A stretch of 64,000 nt of DNA, taken from Flavobacterium sp. CECT 9288 (GTDB lineage: Bacteria; Bacteroidota; Bacteroidia; Flavobacteriales; Flavobacteriaceae). Both the position numbers and the translations under genes were made by a program. The DNA lies in NCBI RefSeq assembly GCF_918731615.1, contig NZ_OU957226.1, positions 1,978,501 to 2,042,500 on the forward strand, written 5' to 3'. The stretch's first letter is position 1, and the number at the start of each line of letters is the position of its first letter. Below the pieces are notes generated by a model. It saw only the letters and a list, made by a program, of their open reading frames with translations, made no database searches and was not told the origin of the DNA. Positions 1 through 11,063 of the stretch are shown in pieces.

Positions 1-431
1 TTGCCGATGAGTCACAATTGGATGATTTGACCAGAAAACTAATGAGAATAGGACTAGACAATATTCAAGGTTATGTTCCTTCTACAAAAATATGGGAAGA
101 AAACGGCGGTTCTTTGGAGAATGTGAATCAGATTACTATCGAAGAATTTAAAGCCTTACAACAAGAAAAAGACGTTCAGGTGGTTGATCTTCGAGGTGTT
201 GCAGAATATAATGCTGGTCATATAAAAGGAGCTGATAATGTATTTGTAGGTACTTTAGTAAATAATCTAGACAAAATAAGTAAAGATAAAAAAGTATTAA
301 TTCATTGTCAAGGAGGAGATAGAGCGGCAATTGCCTATTCTTTATTGGCAAAAAATGGTTATAAAAATGTACTTAATTATAGTCCTGGAATGAATGAATG
401 GGTGAACCAAAACAATCCAATTGAATACTAA
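1..431 (+). CDS. Rhodanese-domain protein, C-terminal part (truncated by window edge)
   Basis: The reading frame is open from the first bases of the window, so only the C-terminal part is visible. It holds one complete rhodanese domain, with the acidic start VVDLRGVAEYNAGHI and the active-site loop HCQGGDRA, whose Cys would carry the persulfide. The layout matches the last domain of the metallo-beta-lactamase/rhodanese fusions that oxidise or transfer persulfide sulfur, such as the complete protein at 11930-13345. That the missing N-terminus is a metallo-beta-lactamase domain is inference. The stop lies 10 bases before the start of the next rhodanese gene, so the two are probably co-transcribed. 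Confidence 0.75.
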   Translation, partial: ADESQLDDLTRKLMRIGLDNIQGYVPSTKIWEENGGSLENVNQITIEEFKALQQEKDVQVVDLRGVAEYNAGHIKGADNVFVGTLVNNLDKISKDKKVLIHCQGGDRAAIAYSLLAKNGYKNVLNYSPGMNEWVNQNNPIEY

Positions 432-441
432 AAAAAGAATT

Positions 442-759
442 ATGTTCACAATTTTTAAAAATATGTTTTCAAAAAAAGACACCACACAAATGGAAAAAAT
501 AATAAAAGAAGGTGCGTTTCTTGTAGATGTTCGCACAGCAGCAGAATTTGCTGAAGGTAACGTAAAAGGCTCTGCCAATATTCCTTTGGATAAAGTGGCA
601 AGCCAACTAGAAAAATTCAAAGGAAAAGAACATATAATTGTTTTCTGCCGAAGCGGTAATCGCAGTGGTCAAGCCAAAATGATTTTGGAACAAAATGGTT
701 TCAAAAACGTTACCAATGGCGGAACTTGGCAGGATGTAAACGAAATGATTCATAAATAG
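442..759 (+). CDS. Single-domain rhodanese (sulfurtransferase)
   Basis: This 105-residue protein is one rhodanese domain. It has the typical FLVDVRTAAEFAEGNVKGSANIP entry region (shown here in pieces: FLVDVRTAAEF, then GNVKGSANIP) and the catalytic loop FCRSGNRSG with the sulfur-accepting Cys. Such small rhodaneses pass sulfane sulfur between persulfide carriers in the cytoplasm. I start it at the ATG at 442; an in-frame TTG at 421 would overlap the end of the preceding gene. It lies directly behind another rhodanese gene and ahead of a DUF2892 membrane protein, a set that resembles the fused rhodanese/membrane protein YgaP. No signal peptide is visible. Confidence 0.88.
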   Translation: MFTIFKNMFSKKDTTQMEKIIKEGAFLVDVRTAAEFAEGNVKGSANIPLDKVASQLEKFKGKEHIIVFCRSGNRSGQAKMILEQNGFKNVTNGGTWQDVNEMIHK

Positions 760-779
760 ACTTCAGAAAATTTACATCT

Positions 780-821
780 GTGTAGTTTAAAACAAAACCG
801 TTTTTTTGTTTTAAACTACAC
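780..821. terminator. Perfect 18-bp inverted repeat, possible terminator or attenuator
   Basis: Bases 780-797 and 804-821 are perfectly complementary around the six-base loop CCGTTT. The 3' arm starts with a T run but the hairpin does not end in one, so it is not a textbook rho-independent terminator. It sits between the rhodanese gene and the DUF2892 gene, only 20 bases before the likely start of the latter, and could reduce read-through or stabilise the upstream message. Confidence 0.6.
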
Positions 822-841
822 AATTGTTTAAATATCAAGAT

Positions 842-1057
842 ATGATTAAAAATATGTACACCAATTGGAATTACATCAGAGTTATCCGTATGATTTTAGG
901 GCTTATTGTGATGATTCAAGCTGTTTATACTAAAAATTATTTGTTCCTGCTTCCCGGAATTTTATTTACCGGAATGGCACTATTAAATACTAGTTTTTGC
1001 GGTTCAAATGGTTGCGCTGTTCCGAAATCAGAAAGTAAAATCAGCAAGGAAAATTAA
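842..1057 (+). CDS. DUF2892 (YgaP-like) inner-membrane protein
   Basis: This short protein (71 residues from the ATG at 842; a Met four codons later is an alternative) carries two hydrophobic stretches, MILGLIVMIQAVY and YLFLLPGILFTGMALLN. They are followed by a Cys-containing segment, FCGSNGCAVP. The pattern is that of DUF2892, the membrane part of rhodanese-linked YgaP proteins. Its role is probably to hold or channel sulfur species at the inner membrane, but that is inference from the rhodanese genes directly upstream. An in-frame TTG at 824 lies too close to the hairpin at 780-821 to be a convincing start. Confidence 0.75.
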   Translation: MIKNMYTNWNYIRVIRMILGLIVMIQAVYTKNYLFLLPGILFTGMALLNTSFCGSNGCAVPKSESKISKEN

Positions 1058-1379
1058 TAGTATTAAAAAAAGCAATCATCAAAAAAGTTGTTAGTGTGAT
1101 TCTCTGAGCAATTGTCAGCTATTTGTATTATCCGAACATAGGTTGCGATTCCGTACTTTTGCCATAACATCCAAACCTTTAAATATCACTTTATATGGTG
1201 GTTAATAGAAGGTTTGATTTTTAATATGTTTGCAAAATCACCTAGAAAAAATTAAACATTTAAATTGCTTTAAAATAGGTAAATTTGAAAGTCATTGGAA
1301 AAAATGGTATTAAATTTTTCTTTTTATATCCATCAAAGACAGTTGTAATTACCTTTAAAATCAATAAGAAAAAAATAAT
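1058..1379. other. Non-coding stretch between DUF2892 and DUF202 genes
   Basis: About 320 bases hold no credible open reading frame. A TACTTTTG octamer at 1154-1161 matches the Bacteroidota -7 consensus, but no -33 partner lies at the right distance and the next start is more than 200 bases away. Given the decayed genes nearby, this may be the remains of a deleted segment. Nothing else was recognised. Confidence 0.5.
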
Positions 1380-1688
1380 ATGGAAGACATAAAACCAGCA
1401 AACAAAGACTTAATTTTAAGAGAAAAATTAGCATTACAACGAACTACTTTGGCTAATCAATCTACTTTTCTTTCCTTTTTGAGAACGTCAATGTATTTTT
1501 TGATCGCAGGTTTGAGCTTGAGAAATTTATTGATGATTGAAAATAGTTTACTAATTGAGATAGCACTTTTTATTACTTCCTTTATCATTTTTGTTTTTGG
1601 AACAGTGAACTATTTTAAGCACAAAAAATCCATTACAGAAAATAAAAAACACATTGGTGACTATCAATTAGAATATTACAAATTATAA
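1380..1688 (+). CDS. DUF202 (YidH-type) membrane protein
   Basis: The 102-residue product starts with a short polar tail and then shows the DUF202 signature, LALQRTTLANQSTFLSFLRTS, given here as its two halves LALQRTTLANQ and TFLSFLRTS. Two or three membrane segments follow (around residues 36-52 and 58-78), then a Lys-rich cytoplasmic end. Proteins of this family are small inner-membrane proteins of unknown biochemical role. It lies within the sulfur-related island, but nothing in the sequence ties it to sulfur directly. Confidence 0.8.
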   Translation: MEDIKPANKDLILREKLALQRTTLANQSTFLSFLRTSMYFLIAGLSLRNLLMIENSLLIEIALFITSFIIFVFGTVNYFKHKKSITENKKHIGDYQLEYYKL

Positions 1689-1737
1689 TCGTGACTCTTA
1701 AAGCACCAAATTTCTTTTCTAAAAAAATCCACCTCAA

Positions 1738-1959
1738 TTGAAAACAAACAAAACCAAACTTGGACTGAAAGAAAATTGGAAACAGTTTACCATTTTGGTT
1801 ATTGTCAATGCGTTTGTTGGTGGAATGATAGGAATGGAACGAACTATTATTCCAAAATTCGCTGAAATTGAATTTGGTATTGCTTCAAAAACGGCTATTC
1901 TATCTTTTATTATTGCATTTGGAATTACAAAAGCCATTACCAATTATTTTACTGTTTAA
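1738..1959 (+). pseudogene. N-terminal fragment of an MFS transporter
   Basis: The frame opens at a TTG and encodes 73 residues. They resemble the first two membrane helices of a major facilitator permease, with the motif VGGMIGMERTIIP and the helix-2 segment SFIIAFGITKAITNYF. It stops right after NYF, where a full-length permease would continue with the conserved loop between helices 2 and 3. No continuation of the transporter was found in any frame before the YeeE gene at 2187. It is therefore most likely a deletion remnant of a gene of roughly 400 codons and not a functional small protein. Confidence 0.65.
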
Positions 1960-2132
1960 GTACCATTTTTTTAGTGAAAAAAAATTATTTCAAAAATCAT
2001 TTAAAAAAAACATGTTACTTTTCAGCTTATCCCTCTAAAAATCAAATTTATAGGGTTTATATATCCATGTGTTTCAGCGTTCTAAAATAAAAATGGAATT
2101 TATTAGCATAAATTTTTCCTTGTGTGACAAAA

Positions 2133-2171
2133 GTAACATAACTACTCATTTGTAATTACAACCTTTGTTAC
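2133..2171 (+). promoter_or_regulatory. Inverted GTAACA/TGTTAC half-sites before the YeeE genes
   Basis: GTAACA at 2133-2138 and TGTTAC at 2166-2171 flank the region where the promoter of the YeeE/YedE pair should lie. AACCTTTG at 2160-2167 resembles the Bacteroidota -7 box with one mismatch. A related GTAACA...TGTTAA pair precedes the persulfide dioxygenase-like gene at 11930. Binding by a Crp/Fnr-type regulator is possible, but the half-site spacing here is wide and the assignment is tentative. Confidence 0.35.
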
Positions 2172-2186
2172 CATAAAAATATAATT

Positions 2187-2756
2187 ATGGAAATTTTAGA
2201 ATTGATCAAAGAACCTTGGCCGTGGTATATTGCAGGCCCATTAGTTGGACTTACAGTTCCAGCTTTGTTAATCATTGGCAACAAATCATTTGGTATCAGC
2301 GCCTCATTACGTCATACCTGTGCCATGTGCTTACCAGCAAACATCAAATTTTTCAAATACGATTGGAAAAAAGAAATCTGGAATATGTTTTTTGTTTTCG
2401 GTATTTTATTGGGTGGCATACTTGCTTACAGCTTTTTGTCAAATCCTAATCCGATTATCATTGATGGAAATCTACAAACCGAATTAGCAGGCTATGGCAT
2501 AACTGAAATTTACGGAATGTTGCCAGAACAATTATTCTCGTGGGAAAGTTTGTTTACACTCAAAGGATTTTTCATGATGGTCGTTGGTGGTTTTTTCATT
2601 GGTTTTGGTTCTCGTTATGCAGGAGGTTGCACAAGTGGTCACGCTATTTCTGGTTTGTCTAATTTACAAATACCATCATTAATTGCAACATGTTGTTTCT
2701 TCATTGGCGGATTGATTATGGCAAACCTTATTTTACCATTTATTCTTTCACTTTAA
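2187..2756 (+). CDS. YeeE/YedE family sulfur transporter, first half
   Basis: This 189-residue membrane protein belongs to the YeeE/YedE (DUF395, TsuA-like) family, which imports thiosulfate or related sulfur compounds. It carries the conserved Cys motif CAMCLPANIKFF near residue 45 and the signature GFGSRYAGGCTSGHAISGLS around residue 145. In the characterised family, such Cys residues relay sulfur through the membrane. About four to five hydrophobic segments are visible. The protein is half the usual length; the other half is encoded by the next gene 10 bases downstream, so the two probably form one transporter. Confidence 0.88.
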   Translation: MEILELIKEPWPWYIAGPLVGLTVPALLIIGNKSFGISASLRHTCAMCLPANIKFFKYDWKKEIWNMFFVFGILLGGILAYSFLSNPNPIIIDGNLQTELAGYGITEIYGMLPEQLFSWESLFTLKGFFMMVVGGFFIGFGSRYAGGCTSGHAISGLSNLQIPSLIATCCFFIGGLIMANLILPFILSL

Positions 2757-2766
2757 ATTACTAATT

Positions 2767-3264
2767 ATGAATATAAAAGATCAAAATACAGATTTCGAAA
2801 CACGTTCACTAGACACCGTTTGTATTAACGAAAGCCAATTGCAAAACAAATGGTACCATAATTTAAAATATCTTGTCATTGGTATCTTGTTTGGAATTGT
2901 TTTCATCAAAGCAGAAATTATCAGTTGGTACCGAATTCAGGAAATGTTTCGTTTCCAATCTTTTCACATGTACGGCGTAATTGGAAGTGCAGTTGTTGTG
3001 GGAATAATATCCGTTTTCCTGCTAAAAAAATTCAATATCAAAACCATTTATGGAGAAAAAATTGAGTTCCACGACAAAACATTCAACAAAGGACAGGTTT
3101 ATGGTGGACTTATCTTTGGGTTGGGTTGGGCAGTAACCGGAGCTTGTCCAGGACCGTTGTTTGCACAAATTGGAACGGGAGCCACCGTGATGATTGTAAC
3201 CCTATTCTTTGCAATCGTTGGAACATGGGTTTATGGATATTTTAGAGATAAACTGCCTCATTAA
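2767..3264 (+). CDS. YeeE/YedE family sulfur transporter, second half (DUF6691-like)
   Basis: This 165-residue protein has about four membrane segments and the family motif GLGWAVTGACPGPLFAQIG, whose Cys corresponds to the sulfur-relay position of YeeE proteins. A polar N-terminal tail of about 30 residues precedes the first helix. It follows its partner by 10 bases and must be co-transcribed with it. Split YeeE/YedE pairs are common in Bacteroidota beside rhodanese and metallo-beta-lactamase genes, which fits this neighbourhood. Confidence 0.88.
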   Translation: MNIKDQNTDFETRSLDTVCINESQLQNKWYHNLKYLVIGILFGIVFIKAEIISWYRIQEMFRFQSFHMYGVIGSAVVVGIISVFLLKKFNIKTIYGEKIEFHDKTFNKGQVYGGLIFGLGWAVTGACPGPLFAQIGTGATVMIVTLFFAIVGTWVYGYFRDKLPH

Positions 3265-3552
3265 TATATTTTATGATTTCAAAGAAAGAAACTGCAGAAC
3301 GATCTATTACATTCTTAAAAAAAAATTGATACATCTGTTTGCAGTTGTTGTTTTCTTGTGAGGACTTTTATCAGTCGTTTTGTTTTTTAATTCCTCAATA
3401 AAACTGCTTGGCTCCATGATAATGAGGTAAAATTCTTTTCACTAAATGTTACTACCCACAAAAAGGGATGTTAGAAAACGAAACAGTACAATTTAGGAGA
3501 CCTATTGCCGCTATCTATTGAGATTGTTTTGCCTAAACTTAATGACTTACAA

Positions 3553-4981
3553 ATGAAATATTTTTTCAATAGTTTACTTATAATCGGTATTATTTTTAGT
3601 AGCTATAATGCTGTGGCACAACATCAGGAAATTTCAGAAAAGCCAACGGTTTGGAAAGAAAAAAATAACGAAAAAGTTGATTCTACCTCAATTCTAAATG
3701 CTTTCAAAAACGGTAATTTCAATGGTCACTTCCGCTATTTTTTTATGAGTACTAATAATGAAAGTGGCTTATCTGATTATTATGCCAATGCCCTTGGTGG
3801 AGGCGTGAAATTTGAAACTGCAAAATTTCATAATTTTCAATTTGGTGTCAGCGGTTATTACATATTCAATATTGGTTCTTCTGATTTTTCTAAAAAAGAT
3901 CCTGTGACCAATTTATCAAACAGATACGAGATTGGGCTTTTTGACATTCAAAATCCATCAAACAAAAACAATTTGAATCGACTAGAGGAATTACATGTGA
4001 AATACAATTTCAAAAATTCGAATATAAATCTTGGAAAACAATTACTCAATACATCCTTTATAAATCTGCAAGACGGAAGAATGCGCCCAACCGTAGTGGA
4101 TGGAATTTGGATTGATTTTAACGAAATCAAGAAAACTAAAATAAATCTGGGCTACCTATATGGAATTTCACCACGAAGCACCATGAAATATTTTGACCTG
4201 GGAATCTATAGGCATTTACCCCTCCGGCATCAATCCCGATGGAACAAAATCAAATTATGCTGGAAATTTAGACAAAAGTGGAATTTATATTGTTGGTTTA
4301 CAAAATGAATCTATAAAAAATTTAAAGATACTTTTATGGAACCAATATGCTGAGGATATATTCAATTCTGCATTGTTCCAAATGGATTATAAATACGATT
4401 TGAATCCCAATTCTAAACTGCTTTTTGGCTTTCAATCAATTTATCAAAATGCATTGAATTTTGGCGGAAATGAGGATCAAAGCAAAACTTATTTCAAAAA
4501 AAATGGTACTTCTCAAACCTTTGGAGGAAGATTAGGTTGGCAAAATAAAAAAATAGAATTTACTTTAAACTACAACCGAATAACGGCTAAAGGTCGGTAT
4601 CTCATGCCCAGAGAATGGGGTCGAGACCCGTTTTACACCTTTATGGCCAGAGAACGAAATGAAGGTTTTGGGGATGTGCACGCTTTAATGACCAAAATAC
4701 AATATTCAAATCCTAAAAAGAGATTCAAATCGCAACTAGCAGTTGGATATTTTGATTTACCAGATGTAAAATACGTTGCCCTGAATAAATACGGATTGCC
4801 TTCTTATGTTCAAACAAATGTAGATTTTCGCTATCAATTTCAAGGAATGTTAAAAGGTTTTGACGCGCAAATATTGTATGTACACAAATTCAATTTAGTT
4901 GAAAATTACGGCAATAAAAATTTTATTTTCAATAAGACCAACATGGGTAATATCAATTTAATAGTCAACTTCAATTTTTAA
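3553..4981 (+). pseudogene. Outer-membrane porin interrupted by a frameshift
   Basis: The first part begins with a signal peptide (MKYFFNSLLIIGIIF, predicted cleavage after NAVAQ) and runs as beta-barrel sequence in frame 1 to about 4196. The remainder continues in frame 2 from there to the stop at 4981. The joined product, reading ...STMKYFD then ESIGIYPSGINPDG, looks like one OprD-type Bacteroidota porin of about 475 residues. The whole span is 1429 bases, exactly one more than a multiple of three, as a single-base insertion would give. Alternate polar/hydrophobic strands and a terminal aromatic residue support the barrel. Whether the shift is real or a sequencing error cannot be told here. 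Confidence 0.7.
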
Positions 4982-5053
4982 GCCCTTGTTTTATAATAAA
5001 GACTGTAGTCTCATTACTAAAAAAAAGAACATTTATTTAGCGCTAAACCACAA

Positions 5054-5575
5054 CTACACTTTAATATTCCCTCTGTTTTTTAAAAACATAACTTCTATAA
5101 TTTTACTAGACATAGAGGTGCTCACACCTAAATGATTGGATAAAATTTCAATAAGACTTTTTTCTTCTTTTTCTAATGTTCCGTCAGCTAACAAGACATC
5201 TAAGGCTAGAGCAAACAAGGTTTCTTTATCTTCGGTTTCTATCCAAGAACAACATGCTTTGATATATTTAAGCTGTCCCAACTCTTTATAAAATGCAATG
5301 GCAGTTTCATAATAAGGTCCAAAATCTACATTCTTAAATTTTTCCTTAGAATACAGTATTCTTGATAGCGATTTTCTTTCGGCTTCAGATATATGATGAT
5401 CCGCTTTTATACAAGTATATAAAATTCCTAACCAAGCCTCAGCTTCAGATTGAATTGGATTTTCTCCCATAGTATTAATGTCGTTTTCCAAAATATTTTT
5501 TGCTAAATTTACAATTAACCATTTATAAAAACAATCTTGAGTGTGTGTATATTTTGATGTCATAAAAAAATTCAT
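5054..5575 (-). CDS. TerB-like protein
   Basis: The 173-residue protein contains a helical repeat with the acidic TerB-type motifs CIKADHHISEAERKSL and VLLADGTLEKEEKSLIE. These follow the usual A-DG-(I/L)-x-x-E-E pattern thought to bind metal in tellurite-resistance protein TerB. No tellurite operon is nearby, so this is only a family assignment; a stress or envelope role is possible. I start at 5575; a Met at 5470 (MGENPIQSEAEAW) would give just the conserved domain. It is transcribed away from katG, and a -7 box TAAGTTTG lies at 5601-5594 on this strand. Confidence 0.65.
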   Translation of the reverse strand: MNFFMTSKYTHTQDCFYKWLIVNLAKNILENDINTMGENPIQSEAEAWLGILYTCIKADHHISEAERKSLSRILYSKEKFKNVDFGPYYETAIAFYKELGQLKYIKACCSWIETEDKETLFALALDVLLADGTLEKEEKSLIEILSNHLGVSTSMSSKIIEVMFLKNRGNIKV

Positions 5576-5593
5576 AATAACAAGAGACTAACA

Positions 5594-5601
5594 CAAACTT
5601 A
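5594..5601 (-). promoter_or_regulatory. -7 box for the TerB-like gene
   Basis: The minus strand reads TAAGTTTG here, a full match to the Bacteroidota TAnnTTTG box, 18 bases before the proposed start codon. No clear -33 TTG was found. Confidence 0.45.
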
Positions 5602-5713
5602 ACAGCCTAAAATTGAGGTTAAAAGAGGAACATTTTATATATTAGCATATAAATATTAATTTAAACTATAATTTTTATCTATTGAATTTTTAATTCACTA
5701 CGAATGTTTTAAA

Positions 5714-8002
<2,289 letters not shown>

Positions 8003-8023
8003 ATATTGAATTTTAATTTGTTT

Positions 8024-8057
8024 AAAAGGTGGTCTAGCAATAGATCACCTTTTTTTA
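8024..8057 (+). terminator. katG rho-independent terminator
   Basis: Bases 8026-8035 and 8042-8051 form a 10-bp stem with one G-U pair and a six-base loop, followed by a T run to 8056. Confidence 0.85.
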
Positions 8058-8142
8058 TTAAAGTATTTTACATTAAAATCGTCATAATCTTGGTTCCTTT
8101 TTTAAACAAAAATTACGAAGTATTCCAAAATATAAAATTCAT

Positions 8143-8169
8143 AAAAAAAGCCATCTTTTGGAGATGGCT
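8143..8169 (-). terminator. Terminator of the aldehyde dehydrogenase operon
   Basis: AGCCATCT (8149-8156) pairs with AGATGGCT (8162-8169). On the minus strand the hairpin is followed by seven T residues, 22 bases after the stop codon of the gene at 8191-9771. Confidence 0.85.
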
Positions 8170-8190
8170 AAATATAAATATGAAATCGGA

Positions 8191-9771
8191 TTACAAAGTA
8201 TAATCAGTGTTCACAAAATTTGATTCTTTACTATTTAATAATGCTTGTAATATTTCATTATTATACTCATTATCCTTTGAGGCAACAAAGGTTCTAATGG
8301 AGAACGAGCGCAACGCATCATGAATACTCAAAGTACCCACCGCAGAATCCTTACGACCTGTAAACGGATACACATCAGGACCTCTTTGGCAAGAACTATT
8401 CAAATTTACTCTACATACTAAATTTACCAAACTATCAATTAATGGTGCAATGGTTTTAATATCCCTACCAAATAAACTAACTTGTTGTCCATAGTTAGAC
8501 TCAGCCATATCGTTCAATGGCTCTTGAATATCCTTGAAAGTCATTACAGGAACAACAGGACCAAATTGCTCTTCATGGTACACTCGCATTTCTTTATTCA
8601 CCGGAAACAATACTGCTGGGAAAATATAATTTGGCATATGCTCACCCCCTTTTTCATTGAGGATTGTAGCACCATTTTTAATTGCATCATCAATTAACTC
8701 CTGTATGTAAGCTGGCTTTTCCTTTTCTGGCAAAGGAGTTAACATTACCCCGTTGTCCCAAGGATTCCCAAAAGCGAGAGCATCAACTTTGGCAGCAAAC
8801 CTAGTGTTAAATTCATCAGCAATACTTTCATGAACATATATTATTTTTAATGCTGTACAACGCTGTCCATTAAAGGATAATGTACCCGCTATACATTCTT
8901 GAATCGTCAAATCAAGATCAGCATCTGGTAAAATAATGGCTGGGTTTTTTGCTTCAAGTCCTAATATTAATCGCAATCTGTTTTTGTTTGGATGCTGATC
9001 CTGAAGTGCAATAGCTGATTTACTATTCCCTATTAACGCCAAAATATCCACTTTCCCAGATTTCATAATTGGCGAAGCTACTTCGCGACCTCTACCGTAA
9101 ATAATATTGATGGCTCCTTTTGGAAAACTATTTCTAAAAGCTTCTAACAAAGGTGAAATTAAAAGTACACCATGTTTTGCTGGCTTAAAAATTACAGTAT
9201 TACCCATAATCAATGCAGGAATTAGCAATGAAAAAGTTTCGTTTAAAGGATAATTATAAGGTCCTAAACACAATACTACCCCTAACGGCCCACGACGCAC
9301 CATGGCATTTACACCTTGACTTTTAGTAAATCGGGATGAATTTCTATCTAATAATTTATAATCTTCAATAGTATCATAAATGTATTCCACGGTTCTATCA
9401 AACTCTTTTTCAGAATCTGGTAGTGACTTGCCTATTTCCCACATTAAATATTTCACTACTTCGGCACGAGTAGTTTTCATTTGCTTGACAAAATTTGTCA
9501 TGCACTTGATACGATCCGATACTTTCATGGTTGGCCATAGTCCTTGGCCATTGTTATAGGCATTACTTGCTGCTTGTACCGCTTCATTTGCCTCCTCTTC
9601 ACCCATAAATGGAATTGACCCCAGAATAGTAGGTCCATATTCATTAGTAGAAGAAATGGTTGAGAAAACGGCTGTAGTTTGTCCCTCCCACTTTTTTAAT
9701 TCACCATCAACAAGATAGGTGTCTTGATTTAATAAACTTTTAATCTGATATTCTTCGGGAATCACATTCAT
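8191..9771 (-). CDS. GapN-like NADP-dependent aldehyde dehydrogenase
   Basis: This 526-residue protein is an aldehyde dehydrogenase closest, as far as I can judge, to the non-phosphorylating glyceraldehyde-3-phosphate dehydrogenase group (GapN). That enzyme oxidises glyceraldehyde-3-phosphate to 3-phosphoglycerate and makes NADPH. The catalytic Cys is Cys305 in [11 protein letters not shown]. The general-base Glu lies in [10 protein letters not shown], and the conserved Asn is in GPYNYPLNE. Length fits the family. It follows a rhodanese gene by 50 bases on the same strand and probably shares its transcript. The exact substrate is not proven by sequence alone. Confidence 0.85.
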   Translation of the reverse strand: MNVIPEEYQIKSLLNQDTYLVDGELKKWEGQTTAVFSTISSTNEYGPTILGSIPFMGEEEANEAVQAASNAYNNGQGLWPTMKVSDRIKCMTNFVKQMKTTRAEVVKYLMWEIGKSLPDSEKEFDRTVEYIYDTIEDYKLLDRNSSRFTKSQGVNAMVRRGPLGVVLCLGPYNYPLNETFSLLIPALIMGNTVIFKPAKHGVLLISPLLEAFRNSFPKGAINIIYGRGREVASPIMKSGKVDILALIGNSKSAIALQDQHPNKNRLRLILGLEAKNPAIILPDADLDLTIQECIAGTLSFNGQRCTALKIIYVHESIADEFNTRFAAKVDALAFGNPWDNGVMLTPLPEKEKPAYIQELIDDAIKNGATILNEKGGEHMPNYIFPAVLFPVNKEMRVYHEEQFGPVVPVMTFKDIQEPLNDMAESNYGQQVSLFGRDIKTIAPLIDSLVNLVCRVNLNSSCQRGPDVYPFTGRKDSAVGTLSIHDALRSFSIRTFVASKDNEYNNEILQALLNSKESNFVNTDYTL

Positions 9772-9821
9772 TTTTTAAGGTTTTAAAATTAGAAACTATC
9801 AAGCGCATGCCATGAAAAAAA

Positions 9822-10133
9822 TTAAGGCGTTACTACCGCTCCTTCCCAATCTAAAATACCTCCTAATAAATTATAGGTATTCTCAAAACCCAACTGATTC
9901 ATTATTTCGCAAGCTTTAGCACTACGCATACCAGACCTGCAATAAACATAATATTTTTTATCTCTGTCTAAAGCTTCAATGGCAGTTACAAAATCTTGTC
10001 CTCTGTGAATATCAATATTTATGGCATTAGCTATAAAACCATCATTGAATTCATCTTCAGTTCTTACGTCTAAAATTACTGTATTTTCGTCGGCCTCATA
10101 TTGAGAAACCCACTCTTCTTGTGTTAAATTCAT
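9822..10133 (-). CDS. Single-domain rhodanese
   Basis: The 103-residue protein is a complete rhodanese domain, starting VILDVRTEDEFNDGFI and carrying the active-site loop YCRSGMRSAKA with the persulfide-forming Cys. It has no signal peptide and should be cytoplasmic. It is divergent from a Crp/Fnr-type regulator and the TauE/SafE and persulfide dioxygenase-like genes behind it, which suggests joint control from the shared upstream region. The downstream gene in the same direction encodes a GapN-like enzyme. Confidence 0.9.
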   Translation of the reverse strand: MNLTQEEWVSQYEADENTVILDVRTEDEFNDGFIANAINIDIHRGQDFVTAIEALDRDKKYYVYCRSGMRSAKACEIMNQLGFENTYNLLGGILDWEGAVVTP

Positions 10134-10395
10134 AGTGTTCTTTTTTGTAAAAATACGATGTTTTTATCAAACAATTATTGAATTAATTGTTAATTAGATA
10201 TTAATCCTAAGAAAACGATTGCGTAAAATATTCATAATCAAATCAATAAACCAAACTTTTTAAAGCCTATAAAATCTATAGGAATATTAATTTTAACAAT
10301 CTGTTAATGAGTATTTTAATCTTAATATTCTCTTGAAAACTATGGATGTTTTTTGCGTTTAGATTACCTTTATAAAAAATATATAATCCTAAAAA
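10134..10395. promoter_or_regulatory. Divergent control region with three inverted repeats
   Basis: The region between the rhodanese and Crp/Fnr genes carries three perfect inverted repeats. AACAATTA/TAATTGTT (10170-10177 and 10184-10191) lies near the rhodanese promoter. CCTATA/TATAGG (10266-10271 and 10277-10282) lies mid-region. TTAACA/TGTTAA (10293-10298 and 10302-10307) lies nearer the regulator. A TATTTTTA box at 10155-10148 (minus strand) could serve the rhodanese gene. The regulator encoded at 10396 may bind here and control itself; this is inference. Confidence 0.45.
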
Positions 10396-11025
10396 ATGAT
10401 TGACTCCCTAAAAAAAATTTTCCAATCCTTCTCAACTGATTTAGTTCAAGAAATAGAAAAAAATGCAGTCATACAAACGTATCCAGTGGGATCTGTAATT
10501 ATGAGAACGGGGCAGTATATAAAAAGTACCGTACTGGTTATTCAAGGAAAAATAAAAATTTATAGAGAGGATGAAAATGGAGGAGAATTTTTCATGTATT
10601 ATTTACAACCAGGACAAGCTTGTGCTATTTCTATGATTTGTGCTACTAAAAATGAAAAAAGTCAAATTATGGCCCTTGTTGTTGAAGATGTTGAACTGCT
10701 GATGATTCCGTTGCCACTAATGGATAAATGGATGATGCAACACCGAAGCTGGTACGAATTTGTTATTGATACTTACAGAAGCCGATTTGAAGAAGTTCTT
10801 GAAGTGATTGACAGCATTGCCTTTAGAGCTATGGATGAACGATTAGAATTTTATTTGCAACGCCACGCTACTTCTTGCGGCTGTAAAGAGCTTAAACTAT
10901 CGCATCAAGAAATAGCATCTGATTTAAATACCTCAAGAGAAGTAATTTCTAGATTGTTAAAAAAAATGGAACAAAGAGGAATTGTGTTGCTTCATCGTAA
11001 TAATATTGAACTACTTTCTAAATAA
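10396..11025 (+). CDS. Crp/Fnr family transcriptional regulator
   Basis: The 209-residue protein has an N-terminal cyclic-nucleotide-binding-type beta-roll (about residues 20-120, including KSTVLVIQGKIKIYREDENG). A dimer helix follows, then a C-terminal winged helix whose recognition segment is LSHQEIASDLNTSREVISRL (about 165-185). Cys residues at CAISMICA and SCGCKE could sense redox or sulfur species, but no Fnr-type iron-sulfur Cys set is evident at the N-terminus. It is followed by a TauE/SafE exporter and a persulfide dioxygenase-like gene and is divergent from a rhodanese, so it probably senses sulfide, persulfide or redox state. Confidence 0.88.
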   Translation: MIDSLKKIFQSFSTDLVQEIEKNAVIQTYPVGSVIMRTGQYIKSTVLVIQGKIKIYREDENGGEFFMYYLQPGQACAISMICATKNEKSQIMALVVEDVELLMIPLPLMDKWMMQHRSWYEFVIDTYRSRFEEVLEVIDSIAFRAMDERLEFYLQRHATSCGCKELKLSHQEIASDLNTSREVISRLLKKMEQRGIVLLHRNNIELLSK

Positions 11026-11063
11026 TTTTAAAGGAGAATAGTTTATTTTCAATACCTCTATTT

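Noticed and set aside
1154..1161. TACTTTTG as a promoter for the DUF202 gene
   Set aside because: The box matches the consensus, but no -33 element lies at the right distance and the next start codon is more than 200 bases away; kept only as a remark.
2216..2487. Two open frames inside the first YeeE gene in another phase
   Set aside because: They lie entirely within a gene with clear family motifs and their products resemble nothing.
8006..8203. 65-codon open frame after katG
   Set aside because: It contains the katG terminator and the opposing terminator of the aldehyde dehydrogenase gene, has low-complexity AT-rich sequence and resembles no family.
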